A stretch of 64,000 nucleotides of DNA from JBPBQZ01 sp050955105 (GCA_050955105.1 JBPBQZ010000003.1:1-64000), one strand, 5' to 3'. Shown: positions 44,157 to 53,681, numbered from the stretch's first letter. A program made the numbers and translations. The notes: generated from the sequence alone by a model not told the origin.

Positions 44157-45676
44157 TTTCCCTCCCGCATCAGCGCTTCGATTGCCGCGGCGGCGACCGG
44201 CACGTCGCGGGTAATCAGTTCGCAGCCGTCGGCGGTAACGATGGCGTCGTCCTCGATGCGTATGCCGATGTTCCAGTATTGCTCGGGCACATCGGGCCCA
44301 GGGCGCACGTAGAGCCCTGGCTCGATCGTCAACACCATGCCCGGAACCAGCGTTCTCGACAGCGGTGCCGCGCCGGCCGACGTGGCGTTCCCGTCGCGGT
44401 CGAAATAATCGCCGCAGTCGTGCACGTCCATGCCCAGCCAGTGCCCGGTGCGGTGCATGTAGAAGCGCGAATAGCTGCGCTGTGCAATCGCCTGCTCGAC
44501 ATCGCCGTCGCGGCCGGCCTGCAGCAGGCCGGTGTCGAACATTCCCTGCACCAGCACGCGCACGGCCGCGTCATGCGGGGTATCGAAGTGAGCGCCCGGC
44601 CGGGTTGCGTCGGCGGCGGCTTGCTGCGCCGCGAGCACGATGTCGTATAGCGCGCGCTGCGGCGCCGAGAAGCGGCCATTCGCGGGAAATGTGCGGGTGA
44701 TATCGGAGGCATAGCCATCCAGCTCACAGGCCGCGTCGATCAACACCAGGTCGCCGTCCCGCGCGATGGCGTCGCCAGCAGGATAGTGCAGCACGCAAGC
44801 ATTTTCACCGGCTGCGACGATCGAGCCGTAGGCCGGCGCCTGTGCGCCGCTGCGTCGAAATTCATAGAGCAGTTCGGCTTCGATTTCATACTCGCGCATG
44901 CCCGGCCGGCAGGCACGCATCGCGCGCCGATGCGCGGCCGCGGAAATGCGCGCTGCGCGGCGCATCAGGTCTTGCTCGTGCCGGTCTTTGACGACGCGCA
45001 TATCGTCGAGAGCGGGTAACAGATCGATCAAGGTACCGGGCGCCTGCAAGCCGGAACGGCCGCGCGCCCGCACCGACGCCAGCCAGCGTTGCGCATCTTC
45101 ATCGAGCGTGGGCGTCGCGCCCACCGGGTAATAAAGGGCTGGTGCATTCGCGAGCAGCTCGGTCATCTGCGCGTCGAGCGCGTCGATCGGCAATGCCGCA
45201 TCCACACCGAGCGCGGCGACCGCGTCGACCGGCCCGAGTCGGCGCCCTTCCCAAACCTCGCGCTCGGCGTTTTTCTCGCGACAAAACAGGATATGCGCGG
45301 GCGCACCTTCGACGCCATGTCGGCCGTCGAGCACCAGGGCCGCGCCAGGCTCGGTAAAGCCGGTGAGGTAATAAAAGTAGCTGTCGTGACGGAATGCGTG
45401 GTCGGCGTCACGATTGCGCAACTGCTCGGCGGCTGTGCGAAGTACCGCAACACCGCCGCCGCTTGCACGCATGCGCTGCAGCAGTTGTTCGCGGCGCGCG
45501 CGATAGATCTGCGCGGGGAAAGCCTCGTGCCGCGCCGGCAGTGCCGCGGCCGTGCTGGTCGGCCCGGTTCGCTGGCTGACCGCGGCAGGCGTGCCGTGAG
45601 GCGCCGCAGGCGTTGCGCCTTGGGCCATCGGGGACAGCGCCGCAGCGCTGGCATTGGTGCGAAGGGATGAGTTCAT
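44153..45676 (-). CDS. pepP: Xaa-Pro aminopeptidase (aminopeptidase P)
   Basis: A 507-residue M24B metallopeptidase releasing residues before proline: aminopeptidase P N-terminal domain (YRARREQLLQRMRASGGGVAVL, YYLTGFTEPGAALVL) and the pita-bread catalytic domain with metal ligands in VLIDAACELDGYASDITRTFP, HRTGHWLGMDVHD, LTIEPGLYV and RIEDDAIVT. The first 50 residues are an Ala/Pro/Thr-rich extension. A TACAAT (45684-45689, minus strand) lies 7 bases before the ATG. Confidence 0.95.
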   Translation of the reverse strand: MNSSLRTNASAAALSPMAQGATPAAPHGTPAAVSQRTGPTSTAAALPARHEAFPAQIYRARREQLLQRMRASGGGVAVLRTAAEQLRNRDADHAFRHDSYFYYLTGFTEPGAALVLDGRHGVEGAPAHILFCREKNAEREVWEGRRLGPVDAVAALGVDAALPIDALDAQMTELLANAPALYYPVGATPTLDEDAQRWLASVRARGRSGLQAPGTLIDLLPALDDMRVVKDRHEQDLMRRAARISAAAHRRAMRACRPGMREYEIEAELLYEFRRSGAQAPAYGSIVAAGENACVLHYPAGDAIARDGDLVLIDAACELDGYASDITRTFPANGRFSAPQRALYDIVLAAQQAAADATRPGAHFDTPHDAAVRVLVQGMFDTGLLQAGRDGDVEQAIAQRSYSRFYMHRTGHWLGMDVHDCGDYFDRDGNATSAGAAPLSRTLVPGMVLTIEPGLYVRPGPDVPEQYWNIGIRIEDDAIVTADGCELITRDVPVAAAAIEALMREGK

Positions 45677-45683
45677 GAATGCG

Positions 45684-45689
45684 ATTGTA
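45684..45689 (-). promoter_or_regulatory. -10 box (TACAAT) just before pepP
   Basis: The minus strand reads GGCGATACAATCGC, four bases, ATG. A transcript starting 7 bases after the hexamer would begin at the start codon. The word is identical to that before ruvB. Confidence 0.35.
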
Positions 45690-45714
45690 TCGCCGGCCCG
45701 GGCCGCTCATCATC

Positions 45715-45730
45715 CTGGCCAAAAGGCCAG
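45715..45730. other. Hairpin between murU and pepP
   Basis: CTGGCCAAAAGGCCAG is a perfect 6-bp stem with an AAAA loop in the 83-base gap downstream of murU. No T-run follows on the minus strand. Confidence 0.35.
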
Positions 45731-45759
45731 TGGCCCATCACCAACGGGTGCCCGGCCGG

Positions 45760-46497
45760 TCAGCGTTTCAGCCTGCTGTCGAGCGCACGCAATTGCGCGG
45801 GGGTACCCACGTTATCCCAGCCGCCGTCGTAGCGCTCGCCGCTCACTTGCCCCGCTCTTGCGGCTTGCTGGATCAAGGGTCCGAGCGGCAGGCGCGTGCC
45901 GGGGACGATGCCTCTGAACAGGCGCGTGTGGTAGAGGCCGATATTGCCGAAGGTCAGGCGTTCGGCGGCTTCAGCCAGGGCACTGTCCGTTGCGTGCACG
46001 CGATCATGGACAAGATCGAAATCGCCGCGCGGATGGAATGCCGGATTCGGCACCAGCACCAGGTGCATTGCCAACGCGCTGGCGCCGGCACGCAGCGCGT
46101 GGATGCGCGGCATCAGTTGCCGATAGTCGTAGTCGGTATGGATATCGGCGCTGACGGCGGCGAACCATGTGTCGACGCCGTCCGGGGCGATCAACGGCAA
46201 CGCCTGAACGATGCCGCCAGCGGTCTCCAGCGCTTGTCCTTCGGCCGAATACTGCAGCGTTACGCCATAGCGGGTACCGTCGCCCAGATATTTCTCGAAC
46301 TGCTCGCCAAGCCATGCATGATTGATGATCTGCCGCGTGAAACCGGCACGCGCCAAGGCCTCGATCTGCCAGACGATCAAGGGCTTGCCGCCCACTTCCA
46401 GCAGCGGTTTCGGCTGCGTGTCGGTCAATGGGCGCATGCGTTCGCCGCGGCCGGCCGCGAAGATCATGGCGACTGGCGCGGGATCGGCGGAATTCAT
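45760..46497 (-). CDS. murU: N-acetylmuramate alpha-1-phosphate uridylyltransferase MurU
   Basis: A 245-residue nucleotidyltransferase: AMIFAAGRGERMRPLTDTQPKPLLEVGGKPLIVWQIEAL is the NTP-binding signature, and AVSADIHTDYDY holds the metal-binding Asp. MurU makes UDP-MurNAc from MurNAc-1-phosphate and UTP in cell-wall recycling. The start at 46497 leaves a 10-base gap after amgK; an in-frame ATG at 46527 would overlap amgK. Pairing with amgK strongly supports the call. Confidence 0.93.
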   Translation of the reverse strand: MNSADPAPVAMIFAAGRGERMRPLTDTQPKPLLEVGGKPLIVWQIEALARAGFTRQIINHAWLGEQFEKYLGDGTRYGVTLQYSAEGQALETAGGIVQALPLIAPDGVDTWFAAVSADIHTDYDYRQLMPRIHALRAGASALAMHLVLVPNPAFHPRGDFDLVHDRVHATDSALAEAAERLTFGNIGLYHTRLFRGIVPGTRLPLGPLIQQAARAGQVSGERYDGGWDNVGTPAQLRALDSRLKR

Positions 46498-46507
46498 GAC
46501 GGGCGGC

Positions 46508-47566
46508 TTAGAAGCTGTATGTGACACCGGCTTCGCGATTCTCGATCTGGTCGAGCAGACGTACGAGCGGGGCTAACTCGCGATAACGCGCGGCGACGTG
46601 GCGCGCATAGCCGAGGAAACGCGGCAGCTCGCTCAGGTAGGCCGGTTTGGCGTCGCGGTGCGCCAGCCGCGCGAAAATGCCCAGCACTTTCAGGTGCCGC
46701 TGCAAACCCATCCATTCCAATTCGCGATAGAACTCGGCGAAGTCGGCGCGCACCGGCAGACCGGCGCGTTTCGCGCGCTCCCAATACCAGGCGATGCAAT
46801 CGAGCTGGAAGTCTTCGTCCCAACTGAGGAAGGCGTCGCGCAGCAGTGAGGCAACGTCATAGCTGATGGGTCCCATCAATGCGTCCTGGAAATCCAGCAC
46901 GCCTGGCCCTGGACTGCCGAGCATCAGGTTGCGCGGCATGAAGTCGCGATGCACGAACACGGTCGGCTGCGCCAGCGCCGCATCGACCAGCCGCGCGAAC
47001 ACGGTATCGAGGGCCGTGCGTTGCGTGGCGCTGACTTCAATACCGAGATGGCGCTGCAGATACCATTCGGGAAACAACTCGAGTTCGCGGCGCAGAAACG
47101 CGGCGTCATACGGCGGCAACACCTCGGCACGCGTTGCGCGCTGCCAGGCTATCAAGGTGTCGAGCGCCGCCCGCATCAACGCGCGGGCTTCTCCAGCCGG
47201 GAGTTCAGGCGCCTGCAATCTTTGCAGGTAGCTGGTCGAGCCCAAATCGCTCAACAGCATGAAGCCATGTTCGAAATCCGCGGCGTAGATCTTCGGCACC
47301 TTGATTTGCGCGGCATCCATCAATGCCTGGACCGTGGCGAACTCCCGACATTTCTCGGGCGGCGGCGCATCCATCGCAATCAGGCTGTCTTGAGTGCTAC
47401 CCTCGGGGCCTGCGAGCGAAGTGGCCTGCAGGCGAAAGTAGCGCCGGGAGCTGGCGTCCGCGGCAACCGGGGTGAGCGTGCTTACGTCCAGACGCGGCGC
47501 GTCGCTGTATCGGGACAGCCATTCGCGCAGTTGCGCCAGACGGAGGTCGCTGGTGGCTTGGTTCAT
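46508..47566 (-). CDS. amgK: N-acetylmuramate/N-acetylglucosamine kinase AmgK
   Basis: A 352-residue aminoglycoside-phosphotransferase-fold kinase: VAADASSRRYFRLQ (nucleotide loop), FVHRDFMPRNLMLG (catalytic His-Arg-Asp) and VLDFQDALMGPISYDVASLLRDAF (metal-binding Asp). It phosphorylates MurNAc/GlcNAc at C1, feeding MurU. The start at 47566 has a GAAGAG site upstream. The reading frame stays open far beyond the start, across the antisense of lptD, but that part is not coding. Confidence 0.94.
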   Translation of the reverse strand: MNQATSDLRLAQLREWLSRYSDAPRLDVSTLTPVAADASSRRYFRLQATSLAGPEGSTQDSLIAMDAPPPEKCREFATVQALMDAAQIKVPKIYAADFEHGFMLLSDLGSTSYLQRLQAPELPAGEARALMRAALDTLIAWQRATRAEVLPPYDAAFLRRELELFPEWYLQRHLGIEVSATQRTALDTVFARLVDAALAQPTVFVHRDFMPRNLMLGSPGPGVLDFQDALMGPISYDVASLLRDAFLSWDEDFQLDCIAWYWERAKRAGLPVRADFAEFYRELEWMGLQRHLKVLGIFARLAHRDAKPAYLSELPRFLGYARHVAARYRELAPLVRLLDQIENREAGVTYSF

Positions 47567-47711
47567 AAATAATTCTCTTCGCTTGGAAATCGCCCCGCAG
47601 GTCGTCGAAAAACCAGCGTTGCCGCGAGATGAGAATGGCGCGCGACACGGAGCGGGAAATCTGAATCGAAGAGAGAAAGGCAGGGAATCGGGGACGACCG
47701 ATATCTTGCCA

Positions 47712-47717
47712 TATAAT
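47712..47717 (+). promoter_or_regulatory. -10 box (TATAAT) of the lptD-surA-pdxA-ksgA genes
   Basis: A perfect TATAAT 30 bases before the lptD ATG in the 180-base divergent region with amgK. The -35 hexamer is weak. Confidence 0.55.
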
Positions 47718-47746
47718 AGCCGACGCTTTTTTGGCATCGCTATTTC

Positions 47747-50191
47747 ATGCAGTTCCGTCCGACCCGTCCCGGTGCAATGCGAGGCAAACGGCCCGCGGCC
47801 GGCGTCCCGGTTGTTTTGCCGATTGCCCTTATGTCGTATAAATCGCCTCGTCCTACTGCGGTCTACAAATCCTTGCGCAAACTGCCGCGGCTCAGTCCAT
47901 TGGCCATCGCCATTTCGCTTTGCACGACCGGTGCCCCGGTCGCGGCATTCGCGCAGTTGAGCGGTGCCGCCGCCCAGCCCGTCACGCTCGACGGTCGCTG
48001 GGGCTTCAGCCTGGCGCCGCAAATCGGCGAGCATCCGGGGGCGAGCGGACAGCCGACCGCGCATTTCGGCCTGGGCGACCGGGCAAGCGGCGTATCGGGT
48101 CTCGATACCACGCTCGACGGTCATGCCGAACTGCGCAGTCCCGGCAACGTCATCAAGGGCGACAAGATTCACTATGACGAAGACACCGACGTCGCCGATG
48201 CCTATGGCAACGTCGTCATCGTCGATCATGGCAACGCCTTCTACGGCCCGCGCGGCCAGATGCACGTGCAGGCCAATTCCGGCTATCTGCTGAGTCCGAC
48301 CTATCGCTTCGGCGCCACCGGCGGCACTGGCAAGGCCGAGCGCATCGACGTGATCGACAGCGAACGGGCACGCGTGACGAACGGCACCTACACCGCCTGC
48401 CAGTGCGCCGATCCGTCCTGGTATATCCGTGCCAGCCGTTTCGATATCGACAACGGCGACGGTTCCGGCACTGCGCGCAATGCGGTGCTGATGTTCGAGG
48501 GCTTGCCGCTGTTCGCCAGCCCCTACATGACGTTCCCGTTGAACGATGATCGCCAGTCCGGCGTGCTGCCGCCCACCTTCAGTGTGAATTCGACCACTGG
48601 CGTGGACGTCACGGTGCCGTACTACGTGAATATCGCGCCGAACCGTGACCTGACGCTGTATCCGCGTTTCATGTCGCAGCGCGGCGTGCAGTTGGGCGCC
48701 GAATTTCGCTACTTGTCGCCGACCTATTCGGGCACCATCACGCTCGCGGATCTGCCGCGCGATCTGGAAACGCATACGAATCGCTACGAAATCGCGATCC
48801 AGCATCAACAGAATCTGGGCAACGGTTTCGGTGCCTACATCAATTACAACCGCGTCTCGGACAGCCGCTATCCGGAAGACTTGTCGACCAACAATCTGTT
48901 GACGACGGGTATTCAATCGCTGTTTACGCAAGAAGCGGGCATCACTTACAACAATGGGCCGTGGTCGGTGCTGGCGCGTGAAGAACGCTGGCAAACGCTG
49001 CCGCCGTCGACCGCGCCGTATGCGCGTGAGCCGCAGTTGAACGTGAAGTATCAGCGTTATGAGGTGGGCGGCTTCGATTTCGGTGCGGAAGCCGACTACT
49101 CGCGCTTCACGATTACCACCGCGGATACGATCGAGGGGCAACGGGTTTATTTGAACCCGTACGTCAGCTATCCGATCGTGGCACCCGGTTATTTCGTGGT
49201 GCCGAAAGTGCAGTGGCATTTGGCTGCATACGATCTGACCAACATCCCGGACGGCACGGTCGGACAAAACAAGACGCCGACCGTCTCCATTCCCACCTTG
49301 AGCTTCGACACCGGTCTGGTGTTCGAGCGCTCGGTCAGATTGTTCGGCACCGACTACATACAAACGCTCGAGCCGCGGCTGTATTACGTCTACACGCCGT
49401 ACCGCGACCAGAGCCAGTTGCCGGCTTTCGATACGACCGAATCCGATTTTGGGCTGGCCGAGATCTTCACCACCAATACCTTCGTCGGCAATGACCGGGT
49501 GGCCGATGCGAATCGCCTGACCGCGGCACTGACGACGCGCTTTTTGAATGCCGCCAGCGGCGACGAGCGCGCGCGTTTTGTCATCGCGCAGCAGTATTAT
49601 TTCCAGAATCAACGCGTGACGGTGCCGGGCCAGACACTCGCCGATACCGGCCGGTCTGATATTCTGCTGGGCGGATCGCTGATGATCGGCGAAGGATTCG
49701 CCACGCAGAACGCGATCCAGTACGATGCGGGCAGCGGTCGTCTGATTCGTTCCAACGTGGGTTTTGCCTGGAGCCCGGAAGACCGCAAGGTGCTCAACGT
49801 TGCCTATCGATTCACCGCCAACAACACCACGCTGGGCTACGAACCGCTCAAGCAGGTGCTGCTGTCGGTCGAATGGCCGCTGACGCGCCGGCTGTACGGC
49901 ATCGGTCGGATAAACTACGCGCTCGACTCGCATCGGCTGGTCGATGGGCTGCTCGGCTTTCAGTACGACGCCGATTGCTGGACGCTCGGTTTCGCCGTCC
50001 AGCATTACGCCAACGGTGTCGATTCATCGAGTCAGACGTCGACCGGCATGCGTTATCTGGCGCAACTCGAATTGAAAGGCTTCTCTCACGTCGATAATGG
50101 TCTGGTGGCAGCCTTCCGCGCCAGTGTTCCGGGCTATGCGCCGCCGCCTCCCCCGGCGCCGCCGCTCTCGCGTTTCTCCGACTATGAATGA
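47747..50191 (+). CDS. lptD: LPS-assembly protein LptD
   Basis: An 814-residue outer-membrane protein that inserts LPS with LptE. A signal peptide ends near residue 69 (LAIAISLCTTGAPVAAFAQ), followed by the OstA/LptA-like N-terminal domain (about 100-240: GNVIKGDKIHYDEDTDVADAYGNVVIVDHG) and a beta-barrel. Cys in YTACQCADPSW (about 218, 220) and YDADCWTLGF (about 744) can form the interdomain disulfide; only one C-terminal Cys is present instead of the adjacent pair in E. coli. The long N-terminal stretch before the signal suggests the true start could be the ATG at 47777 or 47831. A Pro-rich tail ends the protein. Confidence 0.95.
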   Translation: MQFRPTRPGAMRGKRPAAGVPVVLPIALMSYKSPRPTAVYKSLRKLPRLSPLAIAISLCTTGAPVAAFAQLSGAAAQPVTLDGRWGFSLAPQIGEHPGASGQPTAHFGLGDRASGVSGLDTTLDGHAELRSPGNVIKGDKIHYDEDTDVADAYGNVVIVDHGNAFYGPRGQMHVQANSGYLLSPTYRFGATGGTGKAERIDVIDSERARVTNGTYTACQCADPSWYIRASRFDIDNGDGSGTARNAVLMFEGLPLFASPYMTFPLNDDRQSGVLPPTFSVNSTTGVDVTVPYYVNIAPNRDLTLYPRFMSQRGVQLGAEFRYLSPTYSGTITLADLPRDLETHTNRYEIAIQHQQNLGNGFGAYINYNRVSDSRYPEDLSTNNLLTTGIQSLFTQEAGITYNNGPWSVLAREERWQTLPPSTAPYAREPQLNVKYQRYEVGGFDFGAEADYSRFTITTADTIEGQRVYLNPYVSYPIVAPGYFVVPKVQWHLAAYDLTNIPDGTVGQNKTPTVSIPTLSFDTGLVFERSVRLFGTDYIQTLEPRLYYVYTPYRDQSQLPAFDTTESDFGLAEIFTTNTFVGNDRVADANRLTAALTTRFLNAASGDERARFVIAQQYYFQNQRVTVPGQTLADTGRSDILLGGSLMIGEGFATQNAIQYDAGSGRLIRSNVGFAWSPEDRKVLNVAYRFTANNTTLGYEPLKQVLLSVEWPLTRRLYGIGRINYALDSHRLVDGLLGFQYDADCWTLGFAVQHYANGVDSSSQTSTGMRYLAQLELKGFSHVDNGLVAAFRASVPGYAPPPPPAPPLSRFSDYE

Positions 50192-50239
50192 CGAATCTTT
50201 AGGCCAAGCATCGTCGTTCCGAATCTTTCTGTGCAAATC

Positions 50240-51286
50240 ATGAAAATTTTGCGTTGCTGTTTTATGTTGCTGCTGCTCGGTCGTCTGGCCGGCTTCGCCA
50301 TCGATGCGCATGCGCAGGCACTGTCGGGGCCCTTTACGGCGCCGAGCGCGTCCAGCACCTCCGACGATACCGCCGTCGACCGCATCATCGCGATCGTCAA
50401 TAACGACGTAATCACGCAGCGTGAACTCGATAATCGCGTGCAGATGATCCAGCAGCGCATGGCGCAGACGCAGGGCTCGCTGCCGCCGCTCGATCAGTTG
50501 CGCAAGCAGTTGCTCGATCAGATGGTGCTCGATCGGATCCAGCTGCAACGCGCCAAGGAAGACGGGATTACGGTCGATGACGGCGATATCGACGCTACGG
50601 TGCAGCGGCTCGCGCAGAGCAACTCGGTGACGGTGCCGCAGTATCGTGCCGCGATCGAAGGCAAGGGCGTGCCGTGGGCGACTTTCCGGCGCGACGTGCG
50701 CGACGAGTTGCTGCTGACGCAGGTGCGCCAGCAGGAAGTCGACCGCAAGGTGACGGTCAGCGATGCGGAGGTGGCGAATTATCTGGCCAGCCAGGCACAT
50801 GCGACCGATGACAAGAGCGGCGGTGCCACCGGCAACGTGCAACAGACGCATGCTTTGCACATCCTGTTGCGGGTCGACGATCCGTCGGCGGAGGCTTCGG
50901 TGCATCAGCGCATTGTCGACCTGAAGCAGAAGCTTGATCAGGGCGCCGATTTCGGCACGCTGGCGCGTACTTACTCGCAGGACGGTTCAAAGACGGCAGG
51001 CGGCGACCTCGGCTGGATCAGCCCGGGCGAGACCGTCGCCGATTTCGAACGTGCGATGAACGCGCTGCAGCCAGGACAGGTAAGCGAACCGGTGCGCACG
51101 CAATTCGGCTATCACATCATCAAGGTGCTGGAGCGGCGCGAAGTGAAGGAAACGCCGGCGCAGCGGCAGGACAATGCGCGTCAGGCGCTCGGCGCACGCA
51201 AGGCCGAGCAGGCGTATGACGATTGGCTGCGCCAGTTGCGGGACTCGGCCTATGTCGAATATAAGCTCAATCCCGCACAGTCCTGA
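50240..51286 (+). CDS. surA: Periplasmic chaperone SurA, single-parvulin form
   Basis: A 348-residue SurA with a signal peptide (residues 1-26), the N-terminal chaperone domain (about 46-185: VDRIIAIVNNDVITQRELDNRV...) and one parvulin PPIase domain (about 203-303: THALHILLRVDD, GGDLGWISPGETVADFERAMN, FGYHIIKVLERRE), then the C-terminal helix. E. coli SurA (428 residues) and Burkholderia SurA as I remember it have two parvulin domains. The one kept matches the second; the first is missing between about residues 186 and 203. The start ATG at 50240 gives the signal peptide; an upstream GTG adds three residues. Confidence 0.9.
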   Translation: MKILRCCFMLLLLGRLAGFAIDAHAQALSGPFTAPSASSTSDDTAVDRIIAIVNNDVITQRELDNRVQMIQQRMAQTQGSLPPLDQLRKQLLDQMVLDRIQLQRAKEDGITVDDGDIDATVQRLAQSNSVTVPQYRAAIEGKGVPWATFRRDVRDELLLTQVRQQEVDRKVTVSDAEVANYLASQAHATDDKSGGATGNVQQTHALHILLRVDDPSAEASVHQRIVDLKQKLDQGADFGTLARTYSQDGSKTAGGDLGWISPGETVADFERAMNALQPGQVSEPVRTQFGYHIIKVLERREVKETPAQRQDNARQALGARKAEQAYDDWLRQLRDSAYVEYKLNPAQS

Positions 51287-52370
51287 GACGCGCGCGCTAC
51301 GCATCGCGATTACCACGGGTGAACCCGCGGGCGTCGGCCCCGAGCTGACGGCGCGTGCACTGGCCGAGTATTGCGGCTTGCAGGCGCCGGCCAGTCCTTT
51401 GGATGGTTCCGATCGCTCGGATCCCGACTCGGCCGGCACATCCGACGGCGGCTTTGATTCAGCCACGAATCTGCAGGCAAATGTCGACGTCAGTTTCGAC
51501 GTGCTGTGCGGCCGCGACCTTTTCATCGAGCGCGCCACCCTGGTGGGGGTCGACGCAGAGGCCTTGCTGCAGAGTGGTCGCGTCACCTTATCCGATCATC
51601 GTCTGCATGCACGCTGCCAGGCAGGGCAGCTCGACGCCGCTAATGGCCGTTATGTGCTGAGCCTGCTCGACGCCGCCATCGATGGCGCGCTGCGCGGCGA
51701 TTACGCCGCCATCGTTACCGCACCCCTGCAGAAAAGTACCATCAACGATGCTGGCGTGCCGTTCACTGGTCATACCGAATACCTGGCCGAGCGCACGGGC
51801 ACCGCGCACGTGGTGATGATGTTGTCGGGCAGCGGCACGCATCCGCTGCGCGTGGCGCTGGCCACCACGCATTTGCCTCTGAAGGATGTGAGCGCGGCGC
51901 TTACCATTGATGCGTTATGCGAAACGCTCGCCATTATCGATCGTGCGCTGCGTGAAGACTTCGGCCGCGCGGTGCCGCGCATCCTGGTTACCGGTTTGAA
52001 TCCGCACGCGGGCGAGCACGGTTATCTGGGCCGCGAGGAAATCGATGTGATCGAGCCTGCGTTGGCGCGCGCGCGCGCGGCAGGCATCGATGCCCGCGGT
52101 CCCTATCCGGCCGATACCTTGTTCCAGCCGCGCTACCTGTGCGACGCCGACTGCGTGCTGGCCATGTTCCATGATCAAGGCCTGCCGGTGCTGAAATATG
52201 CGACCTTCGGCGAAGGCATCAATATCACACTCGGGCTGCCGATCATCCGCACGTCGGTCGACCATGGCACGGCACTGGATCTGGCTGGCACGGGCCGCGC
52301 CGACCACGGCAGCCTGCGCGCCGCCATCGATTGCGCGGTAACGATGGCCCGGCATCGAAGGATGAGTTGA
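51252..52370 (+). CDS. pdxA: 4-hydroxythreonine-4-phosphate dehydrogenase PdxA
   Basis: A 372-residue PdxA in pyridoxal phosphate synthesis: RIAITTGEPAGVGPELTARAL, FTGHTEYLAERTGTAHVVMM (metal His), CDADCVLAMFHDQGLPVLKY and ITLGLPIIRTSVDHGTALDLAGTGRAD. The ATG at 51252 gives a 35-base overlap with surA; no closer start codon precedes the conserved region. Residues about 44-78 form a Ser/Asp/Gly-rich insert not seen in typical PdxA. ksgA starts 3 bases after its stop. Confidence 0.94.
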   Translation: MSNISSIPHSPETRALRIAITTGEPAGVGPELTARALAEYCGLQAPASPLDGSDRSDPDSAGTSDGGFDSATNLQANVDVSFDVLCGRDLFIERATLVGVDAEALLQSGRVTLSDHRLHARCQAGQLDAANGRYVLSLLDAAIDGALRGDYAAIVTAPLQKSTINDAGVPFTGHTEYLAERTGTAHVVMMLSGSGTHPLRVALATTHLPLKDVSAALTIDALCETLAIIDRALREDFGRAVPRILVTGLNPHAGEHGYLGREEIDVIEPALARARAAGIDARGPYPADTLFQPRYLCDADCVLAMFHDQGLPVLKYATFGEGINITLGLPIIRTSVDHGTALDLAGTGRADHGSLRAAIDCAVTMARHRRMS

Positions 52371-52373
52371 ACC

Positions 52374-53267
52374 ATGGCAGGCTATGCGAATAAATCGCGC
52401 TCGAGCGGTGCTGGCGGTAGCGTCGCGGGCACACCCGAGAGACACGAGGGCCATCTGGCGCGCAAGCGTTTCGGCCAGAACTTCCTGGTCGATACCGGCA
52501 TCATTGCCAATATCGTCGATTTGATCGATCCGCGTCGCGGTGACCTGATGGTCGAGATCGGGCCGGGCCTGGGCGCGCTGACCGCGCCGCTGCTCGAGCG
52601 ACTCGATCAACTGCATGCGGTGGAACTCGATCGGGATCTACTGAGCCGTTTGGCGGCGCGCTTCGGCGAGCCGCTGCGGCTGCATGCGGGCGATGCGCTG
52701 GAATTCGATTTCGGTATGCTGGCAGTGCCCGGTGCTGCCGGTGCTGCCGGTGCTGCGGGTGCTGCCGGTGTTCCCGGTGCGCCGTCGCTGCGCATCGTCG
52801 GTAATCTACCGTACAACATCTCCAGCCCGCTGTTGTTTCACCTCGTGCAGTTCGCCGACCAGGTCATCGACCAGCATTTCATGTTGCAGGACGAAGTGGT
52901 CGAACGCATGACCGCCGAGCCCGGCAGCAAGGTTTATGGGCGTTTGACGGTGATGCTGCAATACCGTTACTTCATCGACAAGGTATTGGACGTGCCGCCC
53001 ACTTCGTTCGTACCGGCGCCCAAGGTCAATTCCGCGATTGTGCGAATGCTGCCGCGGCGCCCGGGAGAAATGAAGAAGGTAGACCAGCGGATCTTCGCCG
53101 AATTGGTGACCGCGGCGTTTTCGCAGCGGCGCAAGATGCTGCGCAACACGCTTGGCGTCTATCGCGATCGTATCGATTTCGAGGCGCTGGCGTTCGACTT
53201 GTCGCGCCGTGCGGAAGATGTCGGCCTCGACGAATATCTGACGCTGGCGGCCGCGCTGGGCGGCTGA
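52374..53267 (+). CDS. rsmA: 16S rRNA dimethyladenosine transferase RsmA/KsgA
   Basis: A 297-residue SAM-dependent enzyme that dimethylates two adenosines near the 3' end of 16S rRNA. Motifs: ARKRFGQNFLVD, SAM-binding VEIGPGLGALTAPLLE, ELDRDL, GDALEFDF, and catalytic IVGNLPYNISSPLLFHL. Between GDALEFDF and the catalytic motif lies a Gly-Ala-Ala repeat (about 120-136) encoded by 9-bp tandem units. The first 25 residues are also variable. Confidence 0.96.
   Translation: MAGYANKSRSSGAGGSVAGTPERHEGHLARKRFGQNFLVDTGIIANIVDLIDPRRGDLMVEIGPGLGALTAPLLERLDQLHAVELDRDLLSRLAARFGEPLRLHAGDALEFDFGMLAVPGAAGAAGAAGAAGVPGAPSLRIVGNLPYNISSPLLFHLVQFADQVIDQHFMLQDEVVERMTAEPGSKVYGRLTVMLQYRYFIDKVLDVPPTSFVPAPKVNSAIVRMLPRRPGEMKKVDQRIFAELVTAAFSQRRKMLRNTLGVYRDRIDFEALAFDLSRRAEDVGLDEYLTLAAALGG
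52731..52784 (+). repeat. 9-bp tandem repeat in ksgA
   Basis: Six consecutive 9-base units begin at 52731: GGTGCTGCC, GGTGCTGCC, GGTGCTGCG, GGTGCTGCC, then degenerate GGTGTTCCC and GGTGCGCCG. They encode Gly-Ala-Ala (then Gly-Val-Pro, Gly-Ala-Pro) and keep the frame. Confidence 0.9.
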
Positions 53268-53294
53268 GCCCGCGTTTCCGACAAAACCGGCTGG

Positions 53295-53681
<387 letters not shown>

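Noticed and set aside
47567..50005. The amgK reading frame stays open for more than 800 further codons on the minus strand, across the antisense of lptD.
   Set aside because: It is antisense to a clearly conserved LptD, reads as His/Arg/Gly-rich filler with no domain, and amgK has a good start at 47566. Long antisense frames are common in GC-rich DNA.
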